A stretch of 64,000 nt of DNA from assembly GCF_003013715.1 (NCBI RefSeq), contig NC_072814.1, positions 2,232,001 through 2,296,000 of the forward strand, read 5' to 3'. Every line of letters starts with the position of its first letter. The stretch's first letter is position 1. A program made the translations under genes and the position numbers. The notes below the pieces were generated by a model. That model saw only the letters and a list, made by a program, of their open reading frames with translations, did no database searches and was not told where the DNA came from. The stretch comes from Candidozyma auris (Eukaryota; Ascomycota; Pichiomycetes; Serinales; Metschnikowiaceae). Of the stretch, positions 51,697 to 62,207 are shown piece after piece.

Positions 51697-54003
51697 CTAC
51701 TTCTGGAAGTGATCCCGCAAGATAAGCGCTATCTCGTCGTAAGCATAGGGAATAAATACGATCTCCTTTCCTGAAGCGTTTTTTGTGAGTGAACACATCT
51801 TGTGCTCAACGTATTCTCCCAATATACTGCGGAAGTTCATCTCGTTGGAGGTGACGTACTCCATCAAACACTGCTCGTAGAGCTTCTTGAACTCCACGCC
51901 TAGCTTGATCAGACCACGAAGACCCGTACGACCTGATTTCGACGCTGCGGCGTCTTCCAACACTTTCAATTGCATCTCCAGCAACACACGGTAGAGATTT
52001 TGAGCATTGGAGCTCAACGACGTCAACACATACTTAGCACCCTTACTACCTACGAACTTCTTGGACCGGCCCAATCCAAGCACATCTTTAAAGGAAAGCT
52101 CAACACTGTACGGGGTGTATGTGGTAGCCTCGTGCCAGAGAAAGTTGAAATTCTTGAATCGGTATAGGTCCCACAAAAGACTGGCATTGACATTGTCGAC
52201 AGATGTGATGAGCCATACGTCTGGAAGCGATGCAAGTTGAGAGAGAATGTTTTGAGATCGTTCATCTCTGAACGCTTCGCCGTCAATGTTGTGCACCACA
52301 AGAATGAGTCTCGGTTTCACGAGTCCATTTTCTTGGTGACGAACAACTTGCTTCTTCATATAGGTAACCAAGAAGGGGAACGCCTCGCTCATGTGCTTAG
52401 GCATCTTGATGTTTTTTTGTTTTCTGACTTCTGGAGTGATGATTGCTGAGGCTATGTCGTAGATCACCGGCTTGAGCTTGGTGGCTGGATTATACCCATT
52501 TGCAACCATGACAACAGGATACTCGTCGTCTTCTTGAAGCACTTGCTCGTACCAGTCGAGCAAGTAGTTGTTGACGAAATCAAGAACAAACTCTGACTTA
52601 GACCCAATGCCGTAGAAGTTTAAATTGTACCCCTGGCTTAACTCGAAGCAGTATTGGTGGTACAAGTTCTTATGTAGTGATCGAAGCGCTTCAAGCTCAT
52701 TCTTGTGGATGAGGCTGCCCAATTTGACCATAGGCAAGAACTCATCGTACTCCAATTCTGGAGCTCGGGAGCTCAATGCACTAGACGAAGGACGGAATCG
52801 AAGATTGTGTTGCTCAAAGTACCCTTCACTGCCCTCCAAGAAGTATGCTCTTTCATCCACTAGACGACCGGGGAAATTCAAATCAATATCTGCATTGGGG
52901 AAGTACTTTTCGATGTAGCTCTTGTCTTTGATAGTGCCGTCCCGATTTAGCTCGGGCACCGGGAGAGGCTCAAACTGCTGGATTGGCGTCACCTCGGCAT
53001 TTGGCTGCGGTTTCTTAGAGAGACCACTGATCTGAGGGATATAAGAAAACGAACTGTCACCAGTGTTATCAAAATTTAGAGAAATTGAAGGTTTTGCTTT
53101 CGGCTCTTCCACTGGGGTGCCCTTGGCAGAGTTGGACCTGTCCTGAAAAAACTCAAGGTCATCCATATGGAATATACTGTTTACAGTGCCTGTGACCATC
53201 TCTTGCTTACTAGGTCTGCCCTTCTTGGTTCTCCTTTCAAGCTTGGCAGCTTTACTGGGGGTGGGCAGCTCAGAGCGTGCTGGAGCCCTTGGTTTGCGTG
53301 GAGTGCTCACCTTCCTTTTCAGGCGTTTGGGTTTGTCATCCTCTGACTCGGAGAATCCTTCTTCATCAGTACTGTCTCCATCTTCTTCTTCACTGTCGTC
53401 ACTCTCCAGGGTACTTTCGTCGTTCTCCTTCTTCGCCGCCAACAGTAGCGCTTGGCGAAGCTTCCTCTGCTTCCTTCTCTCTTCCAATTCTTTTCTTCTT
53501 TCTTCCTTCCTGATCTTTTCCTCTTCCAAACGCTTCCTTTCTGCTTCCTTCTCTGCCTCTCTTTTCTCTACAGCGGCTCTTCGTTCTCTTCTTCTTGGAG
53601 TCAATTCCACCTGAACTTTCGGTCTTTTCGCTGCTTCTTCCTTTCTTGGTCTTCCCCTTCTCCTCTTAGGGGGCAGCTCCGCCTGTTTCGAATCCTGGAT
53701 AATCTGTTCTGCTAGATTGAGCTCTTGTTGTCGGAGAATATTGTCTTCGTCGTCAGCTTCTTCGTTCATTAACCTGGAGTATGTAGAAGCCGCTTTTTTA
53801 CGGGCCAGAAGATCGAGCTCTGAGGGAGCTCGTTTAGCGGGACTTTGGAGCCCTACTCGACGTGTGGGTGTTTTCGTTGGTGACTCTGCTTCACTGGCTG
53901 AGGGGGTGACATGTTCGAGATTCGGGGCATTGTGGCCATTATTAGTGGAGCCGATGTCTTCTGAAAGACTTTTGGAGCCAGGATCTTGTGAAGTCCCCGT
54001 CAT
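51697..54003 (-). CDS. ORC2: Origin recognition complex subunit 2
   Basis: 768 aa, longer than S. cerevisiae Orc2 (620 aa) because of a long N-terminal tail. ORC marks replication origins in chromatin. The N-terminal part is Lys/Arg/Glu-rich and disordered, with an AT-hook-like core RRRGRPRKEE and CDK-type S/T-P sites such as SPTKTPTRR. The C-terminal half is the conserved Orc2 AAA-like/winged-helix region: SLIHKNELEALRSLHKNLYHQY, FYGIGSKSEFVLDFVN, LVVHNIDGEAFRDERSQ and LPDVWLITSVDNVNASLLWD. Intact frame. Divergent from RPC11, with a 317-bp shared upstream region. Confidence 0.95.
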   Translation of the reverse strand: MTGTSQDPGSKSLSEDIGSTNNGHNAPNLEHVTPSASEAESPTKTPTRRVGLQSPAKRAPSELDLLARKKAASTYSRLMNEEADDEDNILRQQELNLAEQIIQDSKQAELPPKRRRGRPRKEEAAKRPKVQVELTPRRRERRAAVEKREAEKEAERKRLEEEKIRKEERRKELEERRKQRKLRQALLLAAKKENDESTLESDDSEEEDGDSTDEEGFSESEDDKPKRLKRKVSTPRKPRAPARSELPTPSKAAKLERRTKKGRPSKQEMVTGTVNSIFHMDDLEFFQDRSNSAKGTPVEEPKAKPSISLNFDNTGDSSFSYIPQISGLSKKPQPNAEVTPIQQFEPLPVPELNRDGTIKDKSYIEKYFPNADIDLNFPGRLVDERAYFLEGSEGYFEQHNLRFRPSSSALSSRAPELEYDEFLPMVKLGSLIHKNELEALRSLHKNLYHQYCFELSQGYNLNFYGIGSKSEFVLDFVNNYLLDWYEQVLQEDDEYPVVMVANGYNPATKLKPVIYDIASAIITPEVRKQKNIKMPKHMSEAFPFLVTYMKKQVVRHQENGLVKPRLILVVHNIDGEAFRDERSQNILSQLASLPDVWLITSVDNVNASLLWDLYRFKNFNFLWHEATTYTPYSVELSFKDVLGLGRSKKFVGSKGAKYVLTSLSSNAQNLYRVLLEMQLKVLEDAAASKSGRTGLRGLIKLGVEFKKLYEQCLMEYVTSNEMNFRSILGEYVEHKMCSLTKNASGKEIVFIPYAYDEIALILRDHFQK

Positions 54004-54320
54004 TGGTGGTGTTTCTTTTTAGATATGAAGGCTTCTTGGAGCTGTAGCCGCTTTCTGGAGTGACATGAAGTCACGTGTAAAAATTCAAAAACGAACGATT
54101 CAACAACAAAAGGGGACAATTGAGAGAAGCAGAGACTACTAGAGTGAAGAACTAATTATTATAAAAAGAATGAAGTTTCTATTAAGACAGCTCGTTGCCA
54201 AGTTAAGCTAGTGGTGATGATTTCGACGAGGAGCACGTGACACATCACGTGCAAATTATCAACGGTCTCATCGCAGCGCTATATATTTCGATTGTCTCGC
54301 ATCAACCACAACAGCACAGA
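54004..54320. promoter_or_regulatory. ORC2-RPC11 divergent promoter with three CACGTG sites
   Basis: CACGTG at 54072-54077, 54234-54239 and 54246-54251 (the last two 12 bp apart), and a TATATATTT near 54281 that suits RPC11, about 40 bp before its ATG. No recurrent motif here. Confidence 0.55.
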
Positions 54321-54656
54321 ATGCTATCGTTCTGCCCGTACTGCTCAAATATGCTCTTGATGTCTCAGGGCGAGGACGCATTAAACAAGCTCCAATGCCC
54401 CACGTGCCCTTATGAGTTCAGAATTCTGGGGTTTCAAATGTTTGAGCGTAAAATCCTACCTAGAAAGGAAGTCGATGATGTTTTGGGAGGTGACGGAGCC
54501 TGGGATAACGTTGACCAAACCACAGCACAATGTCCTGTAGACTCCTGCGGGAATGATAAAGCCTATTTCTTCCAGTTGCAAATCAGATCTGCCGATGAGC
54601 CTATGACGACTTTCCTCAAATGTACCAAATGTTCTCACCAGTGGAGAGAGAACTAA
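54321..54656 (+). CDS. RPC11: RNA polymerase III subunit C11
   Basis: 111 aa, matching the S. cerevisiae length of 110. C11 carries the RNA-cleavage activity of polymerase III and helps termination and reinitiation. N-terminal zinc ribbon CPYC...CPTC and C-terminal TFIIS-type ribbon CPVDSCG...CTKCSHQW. The cleavage loop RSADEPMTTF, with its Asp-Glu pair, is intact. Start taken at 54321; the longer open frame upstream begins in promoter sequence. Convergent with the Artemis-like gene, 35 bp apart. Confidence 0.96.
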   Translation: MLSFCPYCSNMLLMSQGEDALNKLQCPTCPYEFRILGFQMFERKILPRKEVDDVLGGDGAWDNVDQTTAQCPVDSCGNDKAYFFQLQIRSADEPMTTFLKCTKCSHQWREN

Positions 54657-54691
54657 TCGTCCAAAATTGCTGACCTTACATGAGCATCGCA

Positions 54692-56709
54692 TCACAGTTT
54701 TGTGCTTTGAAGATTGACATTTCTCCAGCTGCTAGGGTCCGCGAGAAGTCTTTTTGAGAGATATTCGATTCTCTCATGATCTGGTTCCTTCTCTGAAAGG
54801 AAGAGAATGCTTGATTGGGAGCATGACTGGGACGACAGACTGTGTCGGTTCGGACGCAACGACTCCTCGTATGTATTGAAGGAAGATGCAATGAAAGATC
54901 TCCTGAGCGCTTGCCAACTGGATGTCAGCTTTTCCTTTTTCTCCTCAGTTTCTGGCACACCGTCTGTACCGAGCGAGGTTGACTCATTATCCTCAACAGA
55001 TGATTTATCTTTCACTGAAATTTGTTTTTTCAAATGAAAGATGTCGGACAGACTCGAACAACTATCTGTATCATAGTCACTAGACCCACCTAGTGTGGAA
55101 TTAAAAGTTCGCATGTACTTGGCAGACTCGTAGTCCCGTTTGTATCCAGGCAAGTTATACTTCTTGTAGTACTTCTCTTGTTGCTCCTCAATGAACTTTC
55201 TGTAGGAGATTTCACGACGGCCCTCTGTGATCTTCTGGAGCTTGAAGTCCTTATTGCGTCTATCGACAAAATCCTGCTCTTCTGGAGTCCGCTTCTTCTG
55301 AAATGTGGAAGCTGAAACCACTTTTCGGAGGTTGAGGAGAGCAACTTTTTCCGTCAGTTTCACTTCTTCAATTAACCTTTCTTCTTCTTTGCATTCCTCG
55401 GTATCCCAGCGGTCAATTGTAGCCACTGGTGTATCTAGAATTTCATCTGGTGGATAGTTGCCGTATACTTTTGCCATTTCCTCATCAAATATGAAGCTGT
55501 TACCGTCGCAGAACTTCCCAAAAAGCCTAGACATGACAAACCCATTCATCCACGAACCCTGGTCCTCTGTAGGATACACCTGCCTAGGAGAGAACATCTC
55601 AACAAGCCTCGCTGTTTCTGAGTACGATGAATGTCTTGCGAAAATTAACTTTACGTCGGCTGGTAGAAATTCAGTACCATTTTTTGGGAGCACCCACTGG
55701 CGATCTCTCAATTCGTAGATCCTGTTTCCCAATTGAGTTTCTCGGATCATCTTCAAATTCGCCTTCTCGTCCACACGAAGAGTGTCTAGTCGTAGAGGGA
55801 AACAGGTACCTGTCAAGTCTAGAATGTTGAAGTTCACACACTGTTTGATCTTGACGGTATATGGAGGCATAGATTGTGTATCTAGATCGGCGCATCCCTT
55901 CGAACAAGTATGAAACACGCCTTTCTTGTAATTGCCAGACTTGTGCCGTTTCATTGCCGCAAACAAACTTGGCCCGTTCGTAGGATCTCTTTTAGCACAG
56001 TAGTCAATCTTTCGTCGTAGCGCAGCATCGCAAACATGTAAAGCGCCTCTAAAATAGCTCAAAATAAATGCCCAAGCCTGCTCAACCCAAGAGTTGTATC
56101 ATGAAACAGAAACACAATCTCTGGATCCTCAGGGTAATCCTTCAAGAGTTGTATGGCCGTATGGATCCCGGCGTTATTCGGAGGGATCTCTATGTACGGT
56201 TCCCGACGGTAGGAGAAGCTCATATCCACATACATGTTATCTAGCTTTTTGCTGCCATTGATGTACGGAGAAAGAGCCGGCATCGTCTGCAAAGACTCTC
56301 TCCACCAGCCCTCAGCCTTAATATCACCCGTACACAATACATTTGCGGAATCGGACTCCACCAAGAACATGGTAGCGCCCAAGCAATGGTAAGCTGGCAA
56401 AAGCGTAATAGTAACATTCACAGGCTCGCATTCAGAGTCTAGAGATGAGCCTGGTGGCAGAAGCAGAACTTCAAACGGTTCATGAAACCTTTTAGCCTGT
56501 AGTAGCGGCATCACCCTATCGTACTTCCCTGAGAGCTGAAGAAGCCTCTTCGTGTCCTCTGAGCAATAAACGTAACCAGAGAAGGACTTTGCAAGTAATC
56601 CCACGAGATGGTCAGCATGGCAGTGGGTAAGCAAAAATGTAGAACAGCTCGTGTTGAACTTGTCGATTCCCAATAAGGAAAACTCCCTTATTCTGCCATC
56701 AAATGGCAT
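54692..56709 (-). CDS. Artemis/SNM1-type metallo-beta-lactamase DNA repair nuclease, frame broken once
   Basis: DNA cross-link/end-processing nuclease of the SNM1 family. The metallo-beta-lactamase fold starts at the N-terminus: H29-C-H31-A-D33-H34 in LTHCHADHLVGL, followed by LPAYHCLGATMFLVE and TGDIKAEGWW. The 3' piece holds the beta-CASP/DRMBL part with LIFARHSSYSETARLVEMF. A further 270-residue Ser/Glu-rich tail follows. The frame breaks at 56086-56088 (GGG on the coding strand, GGGG expected, after HDTTLG); restoring it gives 672 aa in register. The domain order (nuclease at the very N-terminus, long tail) is like Artemis rather than S. cerevisiae Pso2. Which of the two it replaces functionally cannot be told from here. 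Confidence 0.83.
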
Positions 56710-57125
56710 TCGCAGGTCTTTGGATCTAATGAGGGGTGAAGGTAGGAATGCACGCGAGGTTTCGGGTACTTTGGGCGTTTAAGGATCGAATGAGTTCGAT
56801 TTTAGGGATTTGTATGTTCGCTTTTGTGTGCCCTGGGTGATTTCTTTCGGATGGTCTTAAGTTGAGGTAGATATATGGCAACGCGCATCACTAAATGGCT
56901 GCAAAATGAGAGAAAGCTGGAAGAATGAACATACCAAAAAGAGTAAAGGTACTTTGAGTGCAAACTTTGATTTTGCAACAGCGTAAACCTTTGTTATCCA
57001 TTAGTTATATAAATAAAAAATGTACTAGTCACCACCCTTCTCACTAACATGCATTACACGGTGAAGTATCTATATTCAGCTTCAACCAATCCTTGCCAAT
57101 AAATTCTTCAGCGTAAAGCTTCATC
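56710..57125. other. Upstream region of the Artemis-like gene
   Basis: 416 bases without a gene, with one recurrent motif at 56897-56905, 188 bp before the ATG. Confidence 0.5.
56897..56905 (+). promoter_or_regulatory. Recurrent promoter motif GGCTGCAAA
   Basis: Flank AAATGGCTGCAAAAT. Confidence 0.5.
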
Positions 57126-58118
57126 TCACAATTCAATATCCCTTTCAGCCTTGAACACTTTCTTTGCCTTCTTTGCTGCCGGGGGCTCACTCTTTCTAGC
57201 GTCCACTTTCCGCTTTCCACGCCCTTCTTTAGCATCTTTCTCTGCCAATTGCTTCATCACCTTCGCTACAACAGCCCCAACTTTCCCCTGTTCCATACCT
57301 GAGTTTCCAAGCAGTCTGGGTGATCCCCAACAAAACCGCACAGGATACTTCTTATCTAGAACAACTAGCGCAGCTGTAGCATCAGACTTGCTGATCTTGA
57401 GCGTCGCCAACTGTTGTGCAAACTTCTCTGCTTCATTTCGACTTGCAAACGTGACAAACCCACACCTTGCTCGCTGGTTGATTCGTAGCGTCACAGGGCC
57501 ACTTATCTGTTCACAGTAGTCTTTCACCACATACTGAGGCATCAGAGGGTCAAACCCAAAAACAAAGAATGATCTGATGCCTTCGTCCGAGGGTTTCTTG
57601 AGTGTTGCGTCAAACGGTAGTTTTCCCACGACCTTGCTGATATCTGCGGCGGAGGCAGTAGATTGTTCAACACTTCCCACACTGCTTGGTTTCTGCTTCC
57701 CCAATCTTTCTGCCAACGTCTTCAATATTTCTTTAGCCTTCTCTTTCTGCTCATCATTCTTGAATCCCTCGTGCTCACGCTTTTCTGCCATTATAGCTTT
57801 GACTTCTCTATTCTTGCTCACAGCAGCCACATACGGGTTTTCGATGCCTGCCATCTTCAAAGCTGCATCTCGAATTTCCAAAGGAATTCTGAAATACAAA
57901 TCCATCATACAGCTTTGACAACAGTTTCGTATGTTCAGACAGGTGCGGCAAATGATCGTCTTGTTCATCTTGGTCTGTTTCCTGGAGACCGACCATCGAA
58001 ACACCGTAAAGGGCCGAGTACACAACTTGCACTCTTCGCCAGCCGGCTGACGCATCATCTTGATGTTGTTTGACTCCGATCCTAGGCAGTCAGAACATAG
58101 CAGAGGGAAGTCTGACAT
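57126..58118 (-). CDS. ECM2: Pre-mRNA splicing factor Ecm2/Slt11
   Basis: 330 aa (S. cerevisiae 364). Component of the catalytic spliceosome that contacts U2/U6 RNA; RBM22 is the animal relative. The N-terminal zinc-finger region has Cys pairs in LLCSDCLG, ECKLCTRPFTVFRW, CRTCLNIRNCCQSC and the typical LYFRIPLEIRDAAL. A linker leads to an RRM, with RNP-like RSFFVFGFDP and CGFVTFASRNEAEKFA. The C-terminus is a Lys-rich tail. Intact frame. A recurrent motif copy lies 64 bp before the ATG. Confidence 0.93.
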   Translation of the reverse strand: MSDFPLLCSDCLGSESNNIKMMRQPAGEECKLCTRPFTVFRWSVSRKQTKMNKTIICRTCLNIRNCCQSCMMDLYFRIPLEIRDAALKMAGIENPYVAAVSKNREVKAIMAEKREHEGFKNDEQKEKAKEILKTLAERLGKQKPSSVGSVEQSTASAADISKVVGKLPFDATLKKPSDEGIRSFFVFGFDPLMPQYVVKDYCEQISGPVTLRINQRARCGFVTFASRNEAEKFAQQLATLKISKSDATAALVVLDKKYPVRFCWGSPRLLGNSGMEQGKVGAVVAKVMKQLAEKDAKEGRGKRKVDARKSEPPAAKKAKKVFKAERDIEL

Positions 58119-58181
58119 GTTGGGGTAGACCTGAAAAGGTGAAGGTGAGAGTGTTGATGCAGATAATGCGATGAGCCGCGC

Positions 58182-58190
58182 TTTGCAGCC
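58182..58190 (-). promoter_or_regulatory. Recurrent promoter motif (TTTGCAGCC on +)
   Basis: 64 bp upstream of the ECM2 ATG, in the 138-bp gap after TRM732. Confidence 0.55.
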
Positions 58191-58256
58191 ATACTACTAT
58201 AGGCGCTTGTTGACTATTGGTTTATGTTGAACAATCTATAATGTGGTTGAAAGTAT

Positions 58257-61200
58257 TTATGAAGATACTGGCGTCTCGATGTATCCGATCTTGGCTAAAC
58301 CCTGCCTGATTCTGATTCTATCTTCTTCGCTAGCCGTGGTCATCACTTTGCTTAACCCTGTGTGGAACAGGTAGTCGTATTCCCAAGATCTGAGGATGCC
58401 TTTATTATCAATTAGCGAGAGCACCTTATCTATGTCTATGTCGATGCTTCCATTGACGGCATTCGCAAGCTCTACGTAAACACGCATCTCGTTCATGTAA
58501 AGATCGTCTCTGTCGAGATCTAGCAGATCCTTTTTCTCGAAATCTCGGAAATTTTGCCTGAACAGAGCGAGGTAGTCGTAAAGCACGCTGCTGTCTCTCA
58601 ACTGGAAGGGACTCTTTAATTTGAGAGCCATCCTAAAGGTGTATGGTGTGCTCCAGGTAGATGGTAAGCCACAATGCTTGGCTAGGGCGTCTGCTGCTTT
58701 CCGACGGACCTCTCTTGATTCACTCCTGCTGGTCAAAAGCAATAACACAAAGATATCATCGCAGTAAGGATCATCGTTGGAGGCCTTTTCGAGAGCACGG
58801 GACATTGCATCAACACAAAGAAGGCGAGTTTCCTCCGGCTGACTCACATGAAGCAATGGCTTGAGCTTTTGGATGTCAAGCTTGTCTTGTGCCACAAACG
58901 AAAGCACCTGGAGCTCCTTCGACCACTCAGAATCCGGTAACGGCGTCTTGATGTAGATCCCTTTACTAATCAAGAGTTTCATAATTTCGACTCGTAATGG
59001 GTTCCACGTCTTTGGATCACTAGCATTCTCTTTCAAGGTTTTGATGACATCCACTGGAAGATTATCCATCTGCTTGCAAATATCTAAGGCCGCCTCAAGT
59101 GACTTGTAGAAATCCGCGGCTATCAAACATTCAAACAAACTCTTGAGGCTTTCGTCATTTCCTTTGAAGATGAGTTTTGTTACTCTAATTAAACACTCAT
59201 CTCGAGTATTGTCAGGATATCGCTTCTTGCGTCTCAAGTAATCATGATATAAGATCTCGAGACTCAGTATAATCTCTCCTTGTAGATACTCGTGAGTGTC
59301 AATGATGTCAAGAAGTGCATTGACAATTTGGTGACACGCAAGAGCGGGAGATTTCATTGCATAAACAAGGGAATGTGATGGAATCTTCACTCCTCTTTTC
59401 TGTAGGTTGAGAACAAGCAGGAGTTTCCCGTGCACCAGATTGTATGAGTTGCATGCTCTCACGCTCATTAGACATGCGGCAGCAAACTCCTCAGCTTTTG
59501 AGGGAGCCGTCATTTTCGCTAGCACCCTAGCAGCTAGCTGCCTTATTTTCCACTGTTTGTGTCCCAAGCAGTGCTCATCAAGAAGTGTTTTGAATTTAAC
59601 TGCGGCACTGTTATTGTTGCCGTTCCAATCAAGACGTTCCAAAATAGTCAAAATGCATATCAAGCTCTCGATGGATTTGCTTTTTGAGGTACTCAAACGA
59701 TCAAGACACCTTTCTTCTATACCTCTGTACATAGCAAAAAAGACAGTAGTTTTCATTCCTGTAAGCAGGTTACCCACCATATTAGTACCAAAGAGCCTGT
59801 TCACGAGCGAAGAAAAGAGCATCAACGCGGCATTCTTGATTGACCATTCTGGCGAGTCAATGCTATCAAGGGCTAAGCAAAACGCCTCATATATATATGG
59901 CTTGGATTGAGGGAATAACAGGGAGTCAAGAAACATCTGCTTGATACAATTGAATGAATGAACCTGAGGGAATCCAGATGTGGACCGATCTTCTTCCCTG
60001 AGAGGGATCTGAGTAAATGCGGCAAGCTTCGTGAACACTTCTCTGAGCTTATCCTGATACAATTTTTTTTTGTATAGGCCATTTAAGACCCCGGTAATAA
60101 GAAATGGCAAGCCTCCTGATCTTCTAGAGACAAACTGGGTTTTGGATTTGATAATATCAAGACTCTTTTCGAGCCAGTCTAATGGGTAATGCATCATGAT
60201 TGGCCTTTCTAGACATGCACAGCATGCTTTGACATATGCATCATAAACGGCCATGAAAACACCCCTGTGTGTGATGTTACTTAGCTGATCTATGATAAGG
60301 TCACACGCTTGCAACAAACTTTCATCATCAAGAAGCTCGTAATTATTTTTCCTGTCTGCTTCTATAATGCTAGCCAATAATATAGCCGACTCGCGGATTG
60401 GTCTCCAAGATGTAGCTTCCATGCCTTCACTATCTTCGAGTGTGTTGAACGTCGTGTTCGCTTTATACTTGGACCACAGCTGCTCACAGGAACCCATTAG
60501 TTGCCGAAACAAGTCGCCAAAGTACAGCTTTTGAGAACTAATCAAGATACTAAACTCGTTGATGAATTTCGAGTGAAATGCGTAAACTCCGTGAGGTGAT
60601 GAATTGGCAAGGTTATTGAGATTGAGTTGTGGATGCGACAAATACTTGTTTATTTGGCTGAAATCACTCGATTCTTTTGACATAAGGAAAAGAAGCAAGT
60701 TGACGTTTTCATCGCTCTTTCTCCCTTTCACAGACTTAAGAGACTCGAATGCATTGTTGTAGTATTGTGAAATCAAGTCAGACTGGACTTCAAGAAATGC
60801 AAATTCAGGAGCTCTTTGGAGAAGCTTGCGGGATTTCATGCGTATATCTTCGTAGTTGTTGGTTAAAAATCTTAGAAGTACAGAAATGAAAGGCTCATTG
60901 TAGATTTCCAAAATAGTCATGACCCTTTTGTTCTTTTGCTTCTGGCGACTAATCCCATCAAACTCCTCCTCAACGAGAAGCTCAAAGAAACTCAACGCAA
61001 TAAATAGGGGCAGGTAGCTCGATGATGGATTAACCCACTGGAAAAAATAGTCTTGTAAGAACGTCAAAGTCAGCTTTATCGACTCTGGTGATTTAGTGAT
61101 GTTATGAACATAGCAATTTTTGAGAGAAATTACTGCTTTTCTCAACGTAGAGCAAAACGCATCTCTGGTCTCAGGAGATCTTGAGTCTTCCACAAACCCA

Positions 61201-62207
61201 TCAAGTGCATCTTTGTTTTTCAAAAGTTTGAGTATGTGCTCTCCCGGAACTGTGCTAGTTCTTATACACGACACAACGAGATCCAACGCCAGTAGTCTCA
61301 CTCTCTCTTTATCTGCTAGCAATGCATCCATAACTTCAAGCTCAGAGATAATGCCGGTTTCAATGGGGTCCTTCGACTTGAACATTTTCTGATTCATGAG
61401 AAGCACCGTGAGCCTATCTTCATCATGATCTTTGAGGTAGCTAGTCACAAAAATCTTCAAACAGTTTGGAGTTATGCGAAAAGCAATGGGCAAGAAGTAT
61501 TGATGAATATTCTTTCTTTGAATATCAGAGGAAGCCATTGCATGTGTGACTTCTGTAGCCCAAAATGCAACAAAATCTTCTTCTGTCTGAAACTTCAGAT
61601 GTAAGGTTTGCAATAGTGCCACAAGACACTTAGAAGATGCATTGGCAACTGCACCAGTTTTCAAGGAGAGAAGGATATTTTTCACGAATTGTGGATCATT
61701 TTTACTTATGCATTCGGCGACTTCTGGACACTCTTTTACCACCGTCTCAAGCATTTGAAATCTCTCTTTCTTATTATGGCAACCAGTGTAAAGTTGCAAT
61801 GCCCATTGAGAGCACAATTGAATGCCACACTCGTGCAAGCAAATGAATTGCACCAACCGTTTAAGAAGACCCAATCCAGCGTTGGCCTGAGCACCATGAG
61901 AGAATTCAAGAGAGCTTGTGGCCCACTCAAACACTTTAGAGTGCGCAATCCCTTCAAAATTACATTTCGACCACTCATTTCCCGCTTTTATCGATTGGAT
62001 CGCTCGTAAGTACCAGATCAGAAGGGCATCTGCTGCCTGGATATTTGCTTTCGTAGGATCATTAGAGGGTTGCGCTAGCGAGGTGAATATCTCACGGTGG
62101 AGGCTCAAAAAACATGGATTGATAGTTTCAGCTGAGGGTGTTAAGTTTATTAGGTCAGATTTGACGTCAGCCAAAGATCGTTCTGTTTTTTCAGTGTCTT
62201 CATTCAT
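58257..62207 (-). CDS. TRM732: Trm732/THADA-family tRNA-methylation partner
   Basis: 1316 aa (S. cerevisiae Trm732 1420 aa). Trm732 partners the methyltransferase Trm7 for 2'-O-methylation at position 32 of the tRNA anticodon loop. An all-helical, HEAT/ARM-like protein with the DUF2428 core in the middle: WRPIRESAILLASIIE, RRSGGLPFLITGVLN, WSIKNAALMLFSSLVNRLFGTN and RQLAARVLAKMTAPSK, followed by the YNLVHGKLLLVL block typical of the family. The rest is poorly conserved helical repeats. Intact 3.9-kb frame; a recurrent motif copy lies 76 bp before the ATG. Confidence 0.87.
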   Translation of the reverse strand: MNEDTEKTERSLADVKSDLINLTPSAETINPCFLSLHREIFTSLAQPSNDPTKANIQAADALLIWYLRAIQSIKAGNEWSKCNFEGIAHSKVFEWATSSLEFSHGAQANAGLGLLKRLVQFICLHECGIQLCSQWALQLYTGCHNKKERFQMLETVVKECPEVAECISKNDPQFVKNILLSLKTGAVANASSKCLVALLQTLHLKFQTEEDFVAFWATEVTHAMASSDIQRKNIHQYFLPIAFRITPNCLKIFVTSYLKDHDEDRLTVLLMNQKMFKSKDPIETGIISELEVMDALLADKERVRLLALDLVVSCIRTSTVPGEHILKLLKNKDALDGFVEDSRSPETRDAFCSTLRKAVISLKNCYVHNITKSPESIKLTLTFLQDYFFQWVNPSSSYLPLFIALSFFELLVEEEFDGISRQKQKNKRVMTILEIYNEPFISVLLRFLTNNYEDIRMKSRKLLQRAPEFAFLEVQSDLISQYYNNAFESLKSVKGRKSDENVNLLLFLMSKESSDFSQINKYLSHPQLNLNNLANSSPHGVYAFHSKFINEFSILISSQKLYFGDLFRQLMGSCEQLWSKYKANTTFNTLEDSEGMEATSWRPIRESAILLASIIEADRKNNYELLDDESLLQACDLIIDQLSNITHRGVFMAVYDAYVKACCACLERPIMMHYPLDWLEKSLDIIKSKTQFVSRRSGGLPFLITGVLNGLYKKKLYQDKLREVFTKLAAFTQIPLREEDRSTSGFPQVHSFNCIKQMFLDSLLFPQSKPYIYEAFCLALDSIDSPEWSIKNAALMLFSSLVNRLFGTNMVGNLLTGMKTTVFFAMYRGIEERCLDRLSTSKSKSIESLICILTILERLDWNGNNNSAAVKFKTLLDEHCLGHKQWKIRQLAARVLAKMTAPSKAEEFAAACLMSVRACNSYNLVHGKLLLVLNLQKRGVKIPSHSLVYAMKSPALACHQIVNALLDIIDTHEYLQGEIILSLEILYHDYLRRKKRYPDNTRDECLIRVTKLIFKGNDESLKSLFECLIAADFYKSLEAALDICKQMDNLPVDVIKTLKENASDPKTWNPLRVEIMKLLISKGIYIKTPLPDSEWSKELQVLSFVAQDKLDIQKLKPLLHVSQPEETRLLCVDAMSRALEKASNDDPYCDDIFVLLLLTSRSESREVRRKAADALAKHCGLPSTWSTPYTFRMALKLKSPFQLRDSSVLYDYLALFRQNFRDFEKKDLLDLDRDDLYMNEMRVYVELANAVNGSIDIDIDKVLSLIDNKGILRSWEYDYLFHTGLSKVMTTASEEDRIRIRQGLAKIGYIETPVSS

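Noticed and set aside
1138..56907. The recurrent ATGGCTGCRAAA read as start codons of small peptides (Met-Ala-Ala-Lys)
   Set aside because: Most frames end at once, orientation is mixed relative to genes, and the sites lie in promoters, so a DNA-level motif explains them better.
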